This document shows, piece by piece, positions 6,379-13,154 of a DNA stretch of 24,843 bases. This DNA is from Chloroflexota bacterium (GTDB lineage: Bacteria; Chloroflexota; Dehalococcoidia; SM23-28-2; RBG-16-64-32). The first letter of the stretch is position 1, and the number at the start of each line of letters is the position of its first letter. The stretch covers positions 1-24,843 of the forward strand of contig JADFKG010000006.1 in assembly GCA_022565075.1 (NCBI GenBank), written 5' to 3'. Position numbers and translations under genes: made by a program. The notes under the pieces are model-generated. The model saw nothing but the letters and a program-made list of their open reading frames with translations, was not told the DNA's origin and did no database searches.

Positions 6379-7092
6379 ATGACCGAAGACGCCATTCCCG
6401 GCGCGGCAGAGGACGACGACTCGCCGATTCCCGAGCATCCGGTGCAACAGCGCATCGTCCTCGACATGCCGTCGTGGGTACCGACCGACAAGGTACCGCG
6501 CGGCGTGCTCATCGGCGGGTTGATCTTCATCCTGCTGGCGGCGTTCCTCGGCACGTCGATCCCGGTGGCGTTCGGCTGGCTGGGTGAGGAGCAGTTCAAC
6601 GATTTCGGCTACGTCGGCATCTTCGCGGCGAACTTCCTGGGCACGGCGACCGGCTTCATTCCGGTACCGGGGCTGACGGCCGCTGGCCAGGCCCTGATCA
6701 TCGCCGGGGCCGACTCGCTATACGTGCCGGGTGTGGTCGTGGCCGGCTCGCTGGGCATGACGCTGGCGGAGTCGACGGCCTACCTGGCCGGCGCCATCGG
6801 GCGCGGCCTGGCGGAAGAGCGCCAGATGCCTGTGAGAGGGCGGTTGGGCGAGTGGATGCACCGGGCCGCGGGCTGGATCGACTGGATGATGGAGCGCTAC
6901 GGGTTTGGGACGCTGCTCGTGCTTTCGGCGATCCCCAACCCGTTCTTCGAGTTCGCCGGGATCACGGCCGGCGCGGTGCGCATGAACTTCTGGCGGTTCC
7001 TCGTCGCGGTGGGCGTCGGCAAGACGATCCGGGTGATCCTTCTGGTGACGGTGGGCAAGGCGCTGGTCGACTGGGTTATCGGGGTTTTCTAG
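6379..7092 (+). CDS. VTT-domain (DedA/YqaA-like) integral membrane protein
   Basis: The 237-residue product has an acidic cytoplasmic N-terminus of about 40 residues, a membrane helix at about 43-65, and the VTT core from about 78. Signature features are the proline-bearing FIPVPGLTAAGQALIIAGA segment (93-111), likely a re-entrant loop, and the LSAIPNPFFEFAGITAGAVRM segment (182-202) with R219 in the last helix. DedA/VTT proteins are proton-coupled transporters or lipid scramblases; bacterial members flip undecaprenyl phosphate or phosphatidylethanolamine and affect envelope integrity. The specific substrate cannot be read here. Recycling of polyprenyl carrier would suit the nearby polysaccharide operon, but that is inference. 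I chose ATG at 6379, 7 bases after a TATACT box; an open frame continues upstream but overlaps the divergent gene. The stop overlaps that of the convergent DUF429 gene. Confidence 0.83.
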   Translation: MTEDAIPGAAEDDDSPIPEHPVQQRIVLDMPSWVPTDKVPRGVLIGGLIFILLAAFLGTSIPVAFGWLGEEQFNDFGYVGIFAANFLGTATGFIPVPGLTAAGQALIIAGADSLYVPGVVVAGSLGMTLAESTAYLAGAIGRGLAEERQMPVRGRLGEWMHRAAGWIDWMMERYGFGTLLVLSAIPNPFFEFAGITAGAVRMNFWRFLVAVGVGKTIRVILLVTVGKALVDWVIGVF

Positions 7093-7814
7093 CCGTTAGG
7101 TCGCCAGATCGCCATCCGCAGCTTCCTTTGATCGCGCGGTGGTCTGGCCGGCAACGACTCCGCGTCGCCAGCCTTGATCATCGCAGCAGTCCAGGCGCAG
7201 GCCAGAGCGTCTATGTAGTCTTCGAGGTCGCAGAGCCCGCGCAGGGCGGATGAGAGTTCGGGTGTGCTTGGCAGATCAGAGAAGGTGCGACGCAGGATAC
7301 TCCAGCGTTCGGTACGTCCTTCGCGAGTGCCTTTGCGATTGGCCATAGCGTGGCCACCGTTCATCGCCGCGAATGAGACTTCGGGGTGGGCTTCATAAAC
7401 GCGTCGCTCGAGTGCACGTTTCATCAGGTTGTCGACTTCCCGGATCTTGGGGCCGATCCAGAACGCTTGCTGACTGATGGCCTGGCCCTCGGTCACGCGG
7501 CGACTCGCGCTACACGCTTTTCTGTACTTGCCCTTTCGGCCCGTCAACGTAAGAATCTGCCGCACGGGAGGTGGGAAGACGCTGCTTCCTCGTGGCCGGC
7601 CCAGATACTTTCGCGCTTCGCGGTCGCAGTCGCGGCCACCCGGGCCCTCCATCAGGCCGATCGGCACGTCGATGGCAATCGTCGTCCGTCGGAACGTGGT
7701 CAGGACGTCGCGGAACGTGTCGTAATGGAAGGGTGTAACGGCGTGCGTCTTCGTGTCGATCTTGACGACGCACCAGCCGTGTGGGCAGCCGTCGATGCCG
7801 AGGACGGTGGGCAT
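7089..7814 (-). CDS. DUF429 family protein, predicted RNase H-like nuclease
   Basis: The 241-residue product begins with VLGIDGCPHGW (D8), then AIDVPIGL (D49), CDREARKYLG with SSVFPPPVR (63-85), RRVYEAHPEVSF (E141) and a late acidic helix DYIDALACAW. These are the marks of the DUF429 (COG4923) family, predicted from its fold and spaced carboxylates to be an RNase H-like hydrolase. No biochemical role is established to my knowledge. The ATG at 7814 follows a TACAAT box by 6 bases, so it is probably transcribed alone and leaderless. Its TAG stop shares a CTAG palindrome with the TAG of the convergent membrane protein gene. It has no visible functional tie to its neighbours. Confidence 0.87.
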   Translation of the reverse strand: MPTVLGIDGCPHGWCVVKIDTKTHAVTPFHYDTFRDVLTTFRRTTIAIDVPIGLMEGPGGRDCDREARKYLGRPRGSSVFPPPVRQILTLTGRKGKYRKACSASRRVTEGQAISQQAFWIGPKIREVDNLMKRALERRVYEAHPEVSFAAMNGGHAMANRKGTREGRTERWSILRRTFSDLPSTPELSSALRGLCDLEDYIDALACAWTAAMIKAGDAESLPARPPRDQRKLRMAIWRPNG

Positions 7815-7820
7815 GTGGGC

Positions 7821-7826
7821 ATTGTA
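7821..7826 (-). promoter_or_regulatory. -10 element, leaderless promoter of the DUF429 gene
   Basis: TACAAT on the minus strand ends 6 bases before the ATG at 7814, in the 24-base gap after the response regulator gene. A start at or next to the A of ATG is predicted. No -35 match is evident. Confidence 0.45.
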
Positions 7827-7838
7827 GCGCGACGCGTT

Positions 7839-8525
7839 CTAGCCGGCGAAAGAGTAGCCGAGACCGCGTTTGGTCAGGATCATCTCCGGCTTGCCGGGAT
7901 CGTTCTCGATCTTCTGGCGCAGGTACCAGACGTAGAGCTTGACCTGGTTGCGGTCGCCGGCGTAGTCGGAGCCCCAGACGTGGGTGAGGATCTGGTCGTG
8001 GGAGAGCACCCATCCGCGGCGGTCGATGAAGTAGGTCAGGAGCTTGTACTCGGTACCCGTCAGCTGCACTGGCTCTCCGTGGACAGAGACATCGCAGCTG
8101 CGCAGGTCCACCGAGAGGCCGTTTCGCTTGTAAACCCAGCGCCCCTCGTCTGAATTCGAGGTCCTATTCTGGATGGTGTTCAGACGTTCGGTCAGCTCGT
8201 GTCCCTCGTACGGCTTGGCGAGGAAGGCGTCGACGTTGAGTTCGAGGGTGCGCGAGGCGTCCTCGTTCGTCGCCTTAGAGGCGGTAACCAGGACCGGCGT
8301 GTCCGACAGTTCGCGGATGCGCTTGATGACCGTCCAGCCGGACATGTCGCTGATCTCGAGATCGACAATCACGATGTCCGGGTGCAGGTTGAAGAACTGG
8401 CGCAGGCCGGTCAGCCCGTCGTCGGCCTCGGCCGTGTCGTAGGCGCTGGCCGACAACAGCTCTGCGGTCCGGGCGCGAGCGTCCGGATCGCTATCGATGA
8501 TTAAGACGAGTATTCTGCCGAGCAT
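7839..8525 (-). CDS. OmpR/PhoB-family response regulator without adjacent kinase
   Basis: The 228-residue product has a receiver domain (about 4-118) with acidic pair D11/D13, phospho-acceptor D55 (IVIVDLEI), T81 (LVTAS) and K104 (LAKPYE), so phosphorylation should be possible. The C-terminal winged helix (about 130-227) contains LTGTEYKLL, the recognition-helix segment VKLYVWYLRQKIE, and a closing TKRGLGYSF, all typical of OmpR/PhoB DNA-binding domains. I chose ATG at 8525 because GGAAAGGA lies 8 bases upstream and the receiver starts directly. The frame stays open to 8684, but that part has no family similarity. No histidine kinase is visible, so it is an orphan here. It is divergent from the polysaccharide operon, whose promoter region has OmpR-style tandem repeats, so it is the obvious candidate regulator. 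Confidence 0.92.
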   Translation of the reverse strand: MLGRILVLIIDSDPDARARTAELLSASAYDTAEADDGLTGLRQFFNLHPDIVIVDLEISDMSGWTVIKRIRELSDTPVLVTASKATNEDASRTLELNVDAFLAKPYEGHELTERLNTIQNRTSNSDEGRWVYKRNGLSVDLRSCDVSVHGEPVQLTGTEYKLLTYFIDRRGWVLSHDQILTHVWGSDYAGDRNQVKLYVWYLRQKIENDPGKPEMILTKRGLGYSFAG

Positions 8526-8719
8526 GCGCGGGGTCCTTTCCAGGGGCGGGTACGGTTCCGCACATAAAGTGATGCGCTTGTCGCACAACTCGTCGTGCGC
8601 AATCGGGGTTGCATGAGTGTTAAACCGGCCAAAAAGCCCGGCGTTACGGCGCGTCTTGACAACATCTGAACCGCTGCCCGCCATCTTCTGACGCTCTTCT
8701 AACGATTCTCGGACCGCGG

Positions 8720-8741
8720 CCCAACTTTACCCAAACTTTAC
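8720..8741 (+). promoter_or_regulatory. Tandem 11-bp direct repeats, probable OmpR/PhoB-family operator
   Basis: Two adjoining 11-mers, 8720-8730 and 8731-8741, agree at 10 of 11 positions and share the 8-mer AACTTTAC. An 11-bp tandem layout is the standard binding arrangement for dimers of OmpR/PhoB-type regulators. The second copy ends 5 bases before a weak -10 box (TAACTT, 8747-8752), overlapping where a -35 box would be, as expected of an activator site. The neighbouring gene encodes such a regulator. Confidence 0.5.
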
Positions 8742-8746
8742 GGAGC

Positions 8747-8752
8747 TAACTT
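8747..8752 (+). promoter_or_regulatory. Possible weak -10 element of the polysaccharide operon
   Basis: TAACTT keeps the key first, second and last bases of TATAAT and stands 7 bases before the GTG start, the same geometry as the leaderless promoters elsewhere in the window. The match is weak (3 of 6), so the call rests on position and on the adjacent tandem repeats. Confidence 0.3.
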
Positions 8753-8759
8753 CGGAGGC

Positions 8760-10145
8760 GTGAAAGACGCGATAACCGTGGTCGGCGGCGGCTACGTTGG
8801 CCTGATTACGTCGGCCTGCTTCGCCCGCCTCGGCCACCAGGTGTTCTGCCTGGAGATCGACCACTCCCGCGCCGAAGCGTTACAGGACGACCGCCTGCCG
8901 ATCAAAGAGCCGGGGCTGGCCGAGGTCTGGGAACGTGGCCGCGCGGCCGGTCTGCTGAAGGTGACGCGGAGCTACCGCGAGGCGATGAAGCAGAGCGGCT
9001 TCGTCTTCCTGGCGGTCGGTACGCCGGCGAAGGCGAACGGTTCCGTCGACCTGCGACAGGTGATTTCGGCGGTGCGCAGTGCGGCGACGAACGCCAACGG
9101 CGAATCACCGGTGATGGTGCTCAAGAGCACAGTGCCTCCGGGAACGGCGGAGCTGGTCGCGGACGTCTGGCGCGAATATCGCCCGGACGATGATCTGCGC
9201 GTCGTCTCCAATCCTGAGTTCCTGCGTGAGGGCCAGGCCGTGTTCGATTTCATGAGGCCGGCCCGTATCGTGGTCGGCGCTGATGAGCGCGAGACGGCGG
9301 AGTTGGTGGGCGCGCTCTACGCGAAGCTGCGCCGGCCCGTGATCTATACCAGCACCCGGACGGCGGAGATGATCAAGTACGCCTCCAACGCCTTCCTCTG
9401 CACGAAAGTCAGCTTCATCAACGAGCTGGCAGCTATCTGCGAAGAGATCGGCGTCGACGTCGTCGACGTGAGCGAAGCGCTGGGCATGGATCCGCGCATC
9501 GGCAGCTCGTACCTCGGCGCCGGGCTCGGCTGGGGCGGCAGCTGTCTGCCGAAGGACATCGGTGGGCTGATCTGGTCCGCATCACGGATGGGCGTGCACA
9601 CGCCGGTCCTTTCGGCGGCTGTGAAGATCAACAAACGCCAGGTGCGACTGGCTGCGGCGAGACTGGAATCGCTGATCGGCGACCTGAACGGTAAGACGAT
9701 CGCCGTCTGGGGGCTGGCCTTCAAGGCGAACTGCGACGACATCCGCGAGTCACCGGCGCTGGCGCTGATCCGCCAGCTGGGTGATTACGGCTGCAAGATT
9801 CGCGCCTATGACCCGGTGGCGATGGATGCGTGCGCGAAGCTCTTCCCCGAGGTTGAGTACTGCGCGGGCCCGTACGAGGCCGCCACCGGCGCCGACGCGA
9901 TCGTGCTGGCGACTGCCTGGAGCCAGTTCGGATCGCTGGACTTCGACCGCCTGCGCACGCTCGTGCAGCGGCCGCTGATCCTTGACGGACGCAACTTCCT
10001 TGACGGCGAGGCGGCGACGGACGCCGGCTTTATCTACGTCGGCATCGGCCGGGCCGTTGCCGGACCGGACTTCGAACCCGGCAACCGTGATCTCCTTCCG
10101 CACCTGCGGCCCGCCAGGCGCAGGGCCAAGACGAGGAGCGCATAG
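8760..10145 (+). CDS. ugd: UDP-glucose 6-dehydrogenase
   Basis: The enzyme oxidises UDP-glucose twice with NAD+ to UDP-glucuronate. The 461-residue product has the N-terminal NAD fold (VVGGGYVGL, 7-15), the NPEFLREG block (151-158), the substrate-binding K206/N210 segment (MIKYASNAF), and catalytic C262 in GWGGSCLPKD. The NPEFLREGQAVFDF wording is typical of UDP-glucose dehydrogenases rather than the UDP-HexNAc dehydrogenases of WbpA type. The C-terminal UDP-binding domain is complete, and the last 15 residues are a basic tail. The GTG start has GGAGG only one base upstream, too close for normal use, so leaderless initiation is plausible. It opens the polysaccharide operon, supplying UDP-GlcA to the epimerase and perhaps the 3-dehydrogenase. 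Its TAG shares one base with the next GTG. Confidence 0.9.
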   Translation: MKDAITVVGGGYVGLITSACFARLGHQVFCLEIDHSRAEALQDDRLPIKEPGLAEVWERGRAAGLLKVTRSYREAMKQSGFVFLAVGTPAKANGSVDLRQVISAVRSAATNANGESPVMVLKSTVPPGTAELVADVWREYRPDDDLRVVSNPEFLREGQAVFDFMRPARIVVGADERETAELVGALYAKLRRPVIYTSTRTAEMIKYASNAFLCTKVSFINELAAICEEIGVDVVDVSEALGMDPRIGSSYLGAGLGWGGSCLPKDIGGLIWSASRMGVHTPVLSAAVKINKRQVRLAAARLESLIGDLNGKTIAVWGLAFKANCDDIRESPALALIRQLGDYGCKIRAYDPVAMDACAKLFPEVEYCAGPYEAATGADAIVLATAWSQFGSLDFDRLRTLVQRPLILDGRNFLDGEAATDAGFIYVGIGRAVAGPDFEPGNRDLLPHLRPARRRAKTRSA

Positions 10146-10807
10146 TGGATTACCCCCGCACGGAAACGCAAGGAGCCGATCTCTCGCTCGAAACGGGCTC
10201 GGCTCTCAAGCGGGCGATGGACGTTGTGCTGTCGCTGGTCGCGCTGATGGCGCTGTTGCCGCTGCTGGCGGCGATCGCGATCGCGATCAAGATCGATTCG
10301 CCCGGCCCGGTGCTGTTCAAGCAGGAGCGGCTGGGGCGAGGCCGGAAGCCGTTCACGATGTACAAGTTCCGCAGCATGGGCGCGGACTCCGGCGACGCGC
10401 TGCACCGCGAGGCGGTGAAGCGAACGGCCGAGAGCAAGCGCCGCGAGATCGGCGTCTTCAAGTCGCTGGAGGATCCGCGGGTGACGGCAGTCGGGCGGTT
10501 CATCCGCACCTGGAATCTGGACGAGCTGCCGAACCTTCTGAACGTCCTGCGCGGCGAGATGAGCATCGTCGGCCCGCGGCCGGCGCTGGACTACGAGCTG
10601 CCGTACTACAAGGACTGGTTCTTCCGGCGTTTCTCCGTTCGTCCGGGGCTTACGGGGCTCTGGCAGGTGAAGCGCGCCGACGCTGAAGACTTCGACGAGA
10701 TGATCCGCATGGACGTGGATTACACGGAGCAGATGAGCGTCTGGCTGGACCTCAAACTGATCGCGCTAACGATACCGTCAATCATCAGGGAGAAGGGGAC
10801 ATTCTGA
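10145..10807 (+). CDS. Polyprenyl-phosphate sugar-1-phosphate transferase (initiating enzyme)
   Basis: This family starts repeat-unit synthesis by moving a sugar-1-phosphate from a UDP-sugar onto undecaprenyl phosphate at the inner face of the membrane. The 220-residue product is the short catalytic form: a basic KRAMD entry, one hydrophobic re-entrant helix (about 25-50), PGPVLFKQERLGRGRKPF, YKFRSM, catalytic D126-E127 in WNLDELPN, then SIVGPRPAL and RPGLTGLWQV. It lacks the four-helix N-terminal part of WbaP/WcaJ, like ExoY or PglC. The sugar cannot be read from sequence. An insertion between YKFRSM and the DE dyad (about 80-105) is rich in charged residues. Start GTG overlaps the previous stop by one base; TGATG couples it to the next gene. 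Confidence 0.92.
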   Translation: MDYPRTETQGADLSLETGSALKRAMDVVLSLVALMALLPLLAAIAIAIKIDSPGPVLFKQERLGRGRKPFTMYKFRSMGADSGDALHREAVKRTAESKRREIGVFKSLEDPRVTAVGRFIRTWNLDELPNLLNVLRGEMSIVGPRPALDYELPYYKDWFFRRFSVRPGLTGLWQVKRADAEDFDEMIRMDVDYTEQMSVWLDLKLIALTIPSIIREKGTF

Positions 10808-11994
10808 TGGCACCCGAAAACAGGATCAAGGTTGGCCTCGCCGGTTGTGGCTACTGGGGCAGCAAGCACCTGCGCGTGCTGAACGAGCTGCCCGATTGCG
10901 AGCTGACCGCGGTGTGCGAACCGTCGGCGGAAAACCTGGGCAAGGTCTCGAAGGCCTTTCTCCCGGAGTTCATCACGGATGACTTCGACGAGATGCTGGA
11001 GAGCGACATCGACGCCGTGGTGATCGCGGCGCCGGCGCGGCTGCACTATCCGCTGGCGAAGGCTGCGCTTCTCAAGGGCAAGCACGTTCTGACGGAGAAG
11101 CCGTTCGCGACAACGAGCGAGCACGCGCTGGACCTGGCCGAGACGGCTACGGCGCTGGGGCTGACGGTGATGGTCGGTCACACTTACGTCTTCCACCCGG
11201 CCGTGCAGTACCTCAAGGAGCTGGTGAAGAGCGGTGATCTGGGAGACCTGCTTTACGTGCACGCGGCGCGGCTGAACTTCGGTCTGCTGCAGCCGGATGT
11301 GGACGTGCTCTGGGACCTGGCGCCGCACGACCTTTCGATTCTCGCCTACCTCCTGGAGGAGGAGCCGATGGTGGCGGGCGCGCGCGGCGCGGCGCGGATC
11401 AACCCGAACCTGGCCGAGGTGGCCCATCTGGACCTCGAGTTCATGGACGGGCTCTTCGCGCACATCCACGTCAGCTGGCTGGAGCCGGTGAAGGTGCGGC
11501 GGCTCACGATCATCGGCTCCAAGAAGACGGTCGTCTACGACGACGTGGCACCGGGCGAGATGATTCGCATCTATAACAAGTCGATCACGCTTGGCGAGCG
11601 CACCGGTGAGAACGGATTCGCGCCGCCGACCTACCACGATGGCGACATCACAGTGCCGTTCGTGAAGCAGGACGAGCCACTGAAGCTGGAAGACGCACAC
11701 TTCATGGACTGCATCCGAACGGGCGCCAGGCCGCGCAGCGACGGCTGGCAGGGGCTCAAGGTCGTGAACATTCTGGAGTCCGCCTCCCGGTCGCTCTACA
11801 ACAGCGGTTCGTTGGAGGACCTGACACCGCGCTACTACTTCCAGACGAACAACGGCGCCGCCGAAGAGGGAGGCAACGGTCACACGAGGGCAAATGGCCG
11901 CGTCAACGGTATGGACAGGCGCACGAACAGCCGCGGCCGGGCCGGTCGCAGGAACGGCACTCGGGCACTAACGAAGGGTCAGGTCCGAGAATGA
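10807..11994 (+). CDS. Gfo/Idh/MocA oxidoreductase, WlbA/WbpB-like nucleotide-sugar 3-dehydrogenase
   Basis: The 395-residue product has an N-terminal NAD(P) fold (GCGYWGSKHL, 13-22), the family EKP motif with K98, and the WDLAPHDLSIL segment (169-179, H174) where WlbA-type enzymes place the second catalytic residue. WlbA/WbpB oxidise C3 of UDP-GlcNAcA so that the partner aminotransferase can add an amino group, and the next gene is just such an aminotransferase. Because the operon's dehydrogenase is of UDP-glucose type, the substrate might be UDP-GlcA instead. The core ends near residue 346. The last 49 residues are a low-complexity tail rich in Asn, Gly and Arg, unusual for the family. ATG overlaps the previous TGA by one base; the stop overlaps the next start as ATGA. 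Confidence 0.85.
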   Translation: MAPENRIKVGLAGCGYWGSKHLRVLNELPDCELTAVCEPSAENLGKVSKAFLPEFITDDFDEMLESDIDAVVIAAPARLHYPLAKAALLKGKHVLTEKPFATTSEHALDLAETATALGLTVMVGHTYVFHPAVQYLKELVKSGDLGDLLYVHAARLNFGLLQPDVDVLWDLAPHDLSILAYLLEEEPMVAGARGAARINPNLAEVAHLDLEFMDGLFAHIHVSWLEPVKVRRLTIIGSKKTVVYDDVAPGEMIRIYNKSITLGERTGENGFAPPTYHDGDITVPFVKQDEPLKLEDAHFMDCIRTGARPRSDGWQGLKVVNILESASRSLYNSGSLEDLTPRYYFQTNNGAAEEGGNGHTRANGRVNGMDRRTNSRGRAGRRNGTRALTKGQVRE

Positions 11995-13154
11995 AGAATA
12001 TTCCCCTGGTAGACCTCCGCGGGCAGTACGCGCCGCTTCAGGAGGAGGTCAAGGAAGCGATAAGCGCCGTTCTGGACGGTATGAACCTCTTCCTGGGCGA
12101 GAACGTGTTCCAGCTGGAGAGCGACTTCGCCGCGTTCTGCAACGCCAAGCACGCCGTCGGTGTGGGCTCCGGGACGGACGCTCTCTACCTCGGTCTTCGA
12201 GCGCTGGGCGTCGGGCCGGGGGACGAAGTGATCACGGTCCCCAACACGTTCATCGCGACGGTGTCAGCGATCAGCATGGCGGGCGCGAAGCCGGTCTTCG
12301 TCGACATCGATGCCGGCACGTATCTCATGGACACGTCGAAGATCCAGGCGGCGATCACCGAGCGGACGAAAGCGCTGCTTCCCGTCCATCTCTATGGACA
12401 GCCCGTGGCGATGGACAAGGTGCGCATGCTGGCGAAGGAGCACGGGCTGGCGGTCCTTGAGGACGCTTGCCAGGCGCACGGCGCGGAGTATCGCGGCGCC
12501 CGCACGGGCACGCTGGGCGACGTCGCGGCCTACTCCTTCTACTACTCGAAGAACATTGGTGCGTACGGTGAGGGCGGCGTCGCTGTCACGGACAGCCGCG
12601 ACATCGCGACGCAGCTCCAGCTGCTGCGCAACCATGGATCGTCGACCCGCTATCAGTCCGTGCTCTACGGCATGAACTCGCGGCTGGACGAGATACAGGC
12701 GGCGGTTCTGCGGATCAAGCTGCGCCACCTGGAGCGATGGAACGAAACACGGCGGGCGCTGGCGGCCGAGTACAACAGGCGGTTGGCCGGCCTGCCCGGC
12801 GTGACCACGCCGGTCGAGGCGCCGGACGCCAAGCACGTGTACCACCTGTACGTCATCCGCGTCCAGGAGCGCGACGAGCTGCTGGAGTGGCTCAAGAGGC
12901 ACGGCGTACACGCTGGCATCCATTACCCGGTACCGATCCACCTGCAAGAAGCCTGCCGCGACCTGGAACACAGAGAAGGCGACTTCCCGGTGGCGGAGAG
13001 GGTAGCGAAGGAGATCATCTCGCTGCCGATCTATCCGGAACTGACGATCGAAGATCTGGACTACATCTGCCAGACGATTGGCGATTTCTTTGACGACGAG
13101 CGGACCGAGCGGCCGAGAGCGGCGGCGGCGTCCGAAGGAGGGACGGGGAAGTGA
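11991..13154 (+). CDS. DegT/DnrJ/EryC1 family PLP aminotransferase, nucleotide-sugar type
   Basis: This fold-type I enzyme makes a sugar amine from a keto-sugar nucleotide, usually with glutamate as donor. The 387-residue product has GSGTDAL (60-66) for the PLP phosphate, EDACQAHGA with D158 pairing to the PLP nitrogen, and the PLP lysine K187 in YYSKNIGAYGEGG. Those features and the HLYGQP segment (133-138) match WbpE/WlbC, QdtB and FdtB-type sugar 3-aminotransferases. It directly follows the 3-dehydrogenase with ATGA overlap, as the wbpB-wbpE pair is often arranged, so a 3-amino-uronic acid nucleotide is the likely product. C4-aminotransferases are also in this family, so regiochemistry is inferred from context. 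A GGAGGG near its end serves the next gene. Confidence 0.9.
   Translation: MKNIPLVDLRGQYAPLQEEVKEAISAVLDGMNLFLGENVFQLESDFAAFCNAKHAVGVGSGTDALYLGLRALGVGPGDEVITVPNTFIATVSAISMAGAKPVFVDIDAGTYLMDTSKIQAAITERTKALLPVHLYGQPVAMDKVRMLAKEHGLAVLEDACQAHGAEYRGARTGTLGDVAAYSFYYSKNIGAYGEGGVAVTDSRDIATQLQLLRNHGSSTRYQSVLYGMNSRLDEIQAAVLRIKLRHLERWNETRRALAAEYNRRLAGLPGVTTPVEAPDAKHVYHLYVIRVQERDELLEWLKRHGVHAGIHYPVPIHLQEACRDLEHREGDFPVAERVAKEIISLPIYPELTIEDLDYICQTIGDFFDDERTERPRAAAASEGGTGK

Larger units (their letters stand above)
8526..8759. other. Divergent intergenic region, regulator/polysaccharide operon
   Basis: This 234-base non-coding region separates the response regulator (minus) from the polysaccharide operon (plus). 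It holds the regulator's Shine-Dalgarno (GGAAAGGA on the minus strand), a short CGCAC/GTGCG inverted repeat (8582-8599), and tandem 11-bp repeats with a weak -10 box near the right end. It is more AT-rich than its surroundings. No small gene is convincing here. Confidence 0.7.

Noticed and set aside
8582..8599. CGCAC-N8-GTGCG inverted repeat as an operator or terminator
   Set aside because: Only 5-base arms and no U-tract; this is common by chance in GC-rich DNA. It may deserve a look only if conserved in relatives.
8624..8642. Hairpin around the AAAAAG run flanked by CCGG in the intergenic region
   Set aside because: The arms are self-complementary CCGG only; the pairing does not extend, so it is not a credible terminator.
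8656..8661. TTGACA on the plus strand as a -35 box for the polysaccharide operon
   Set aside because: No -10-like hexamer at 16-18 bases (CGCCAT at 17), and it is about 100 bases from the start codon.
8526..8684. N-terminal extension of the response regulator in an open upstream frame
   Set aside because: The receiver domain starts right after ATG 8525, which has a good Shine-Dalgarno, and the extension has no similarity to the family.
10720..11883. Long open frame on the minus strand, opposite the Gfo/Idh/MocA gene
   Set aside because: It lies wholly opposite a gene with clear family motifs, and its translation is His/Arg/Val-rich with no motif. It is a usual by-product of high-GC coding bias.
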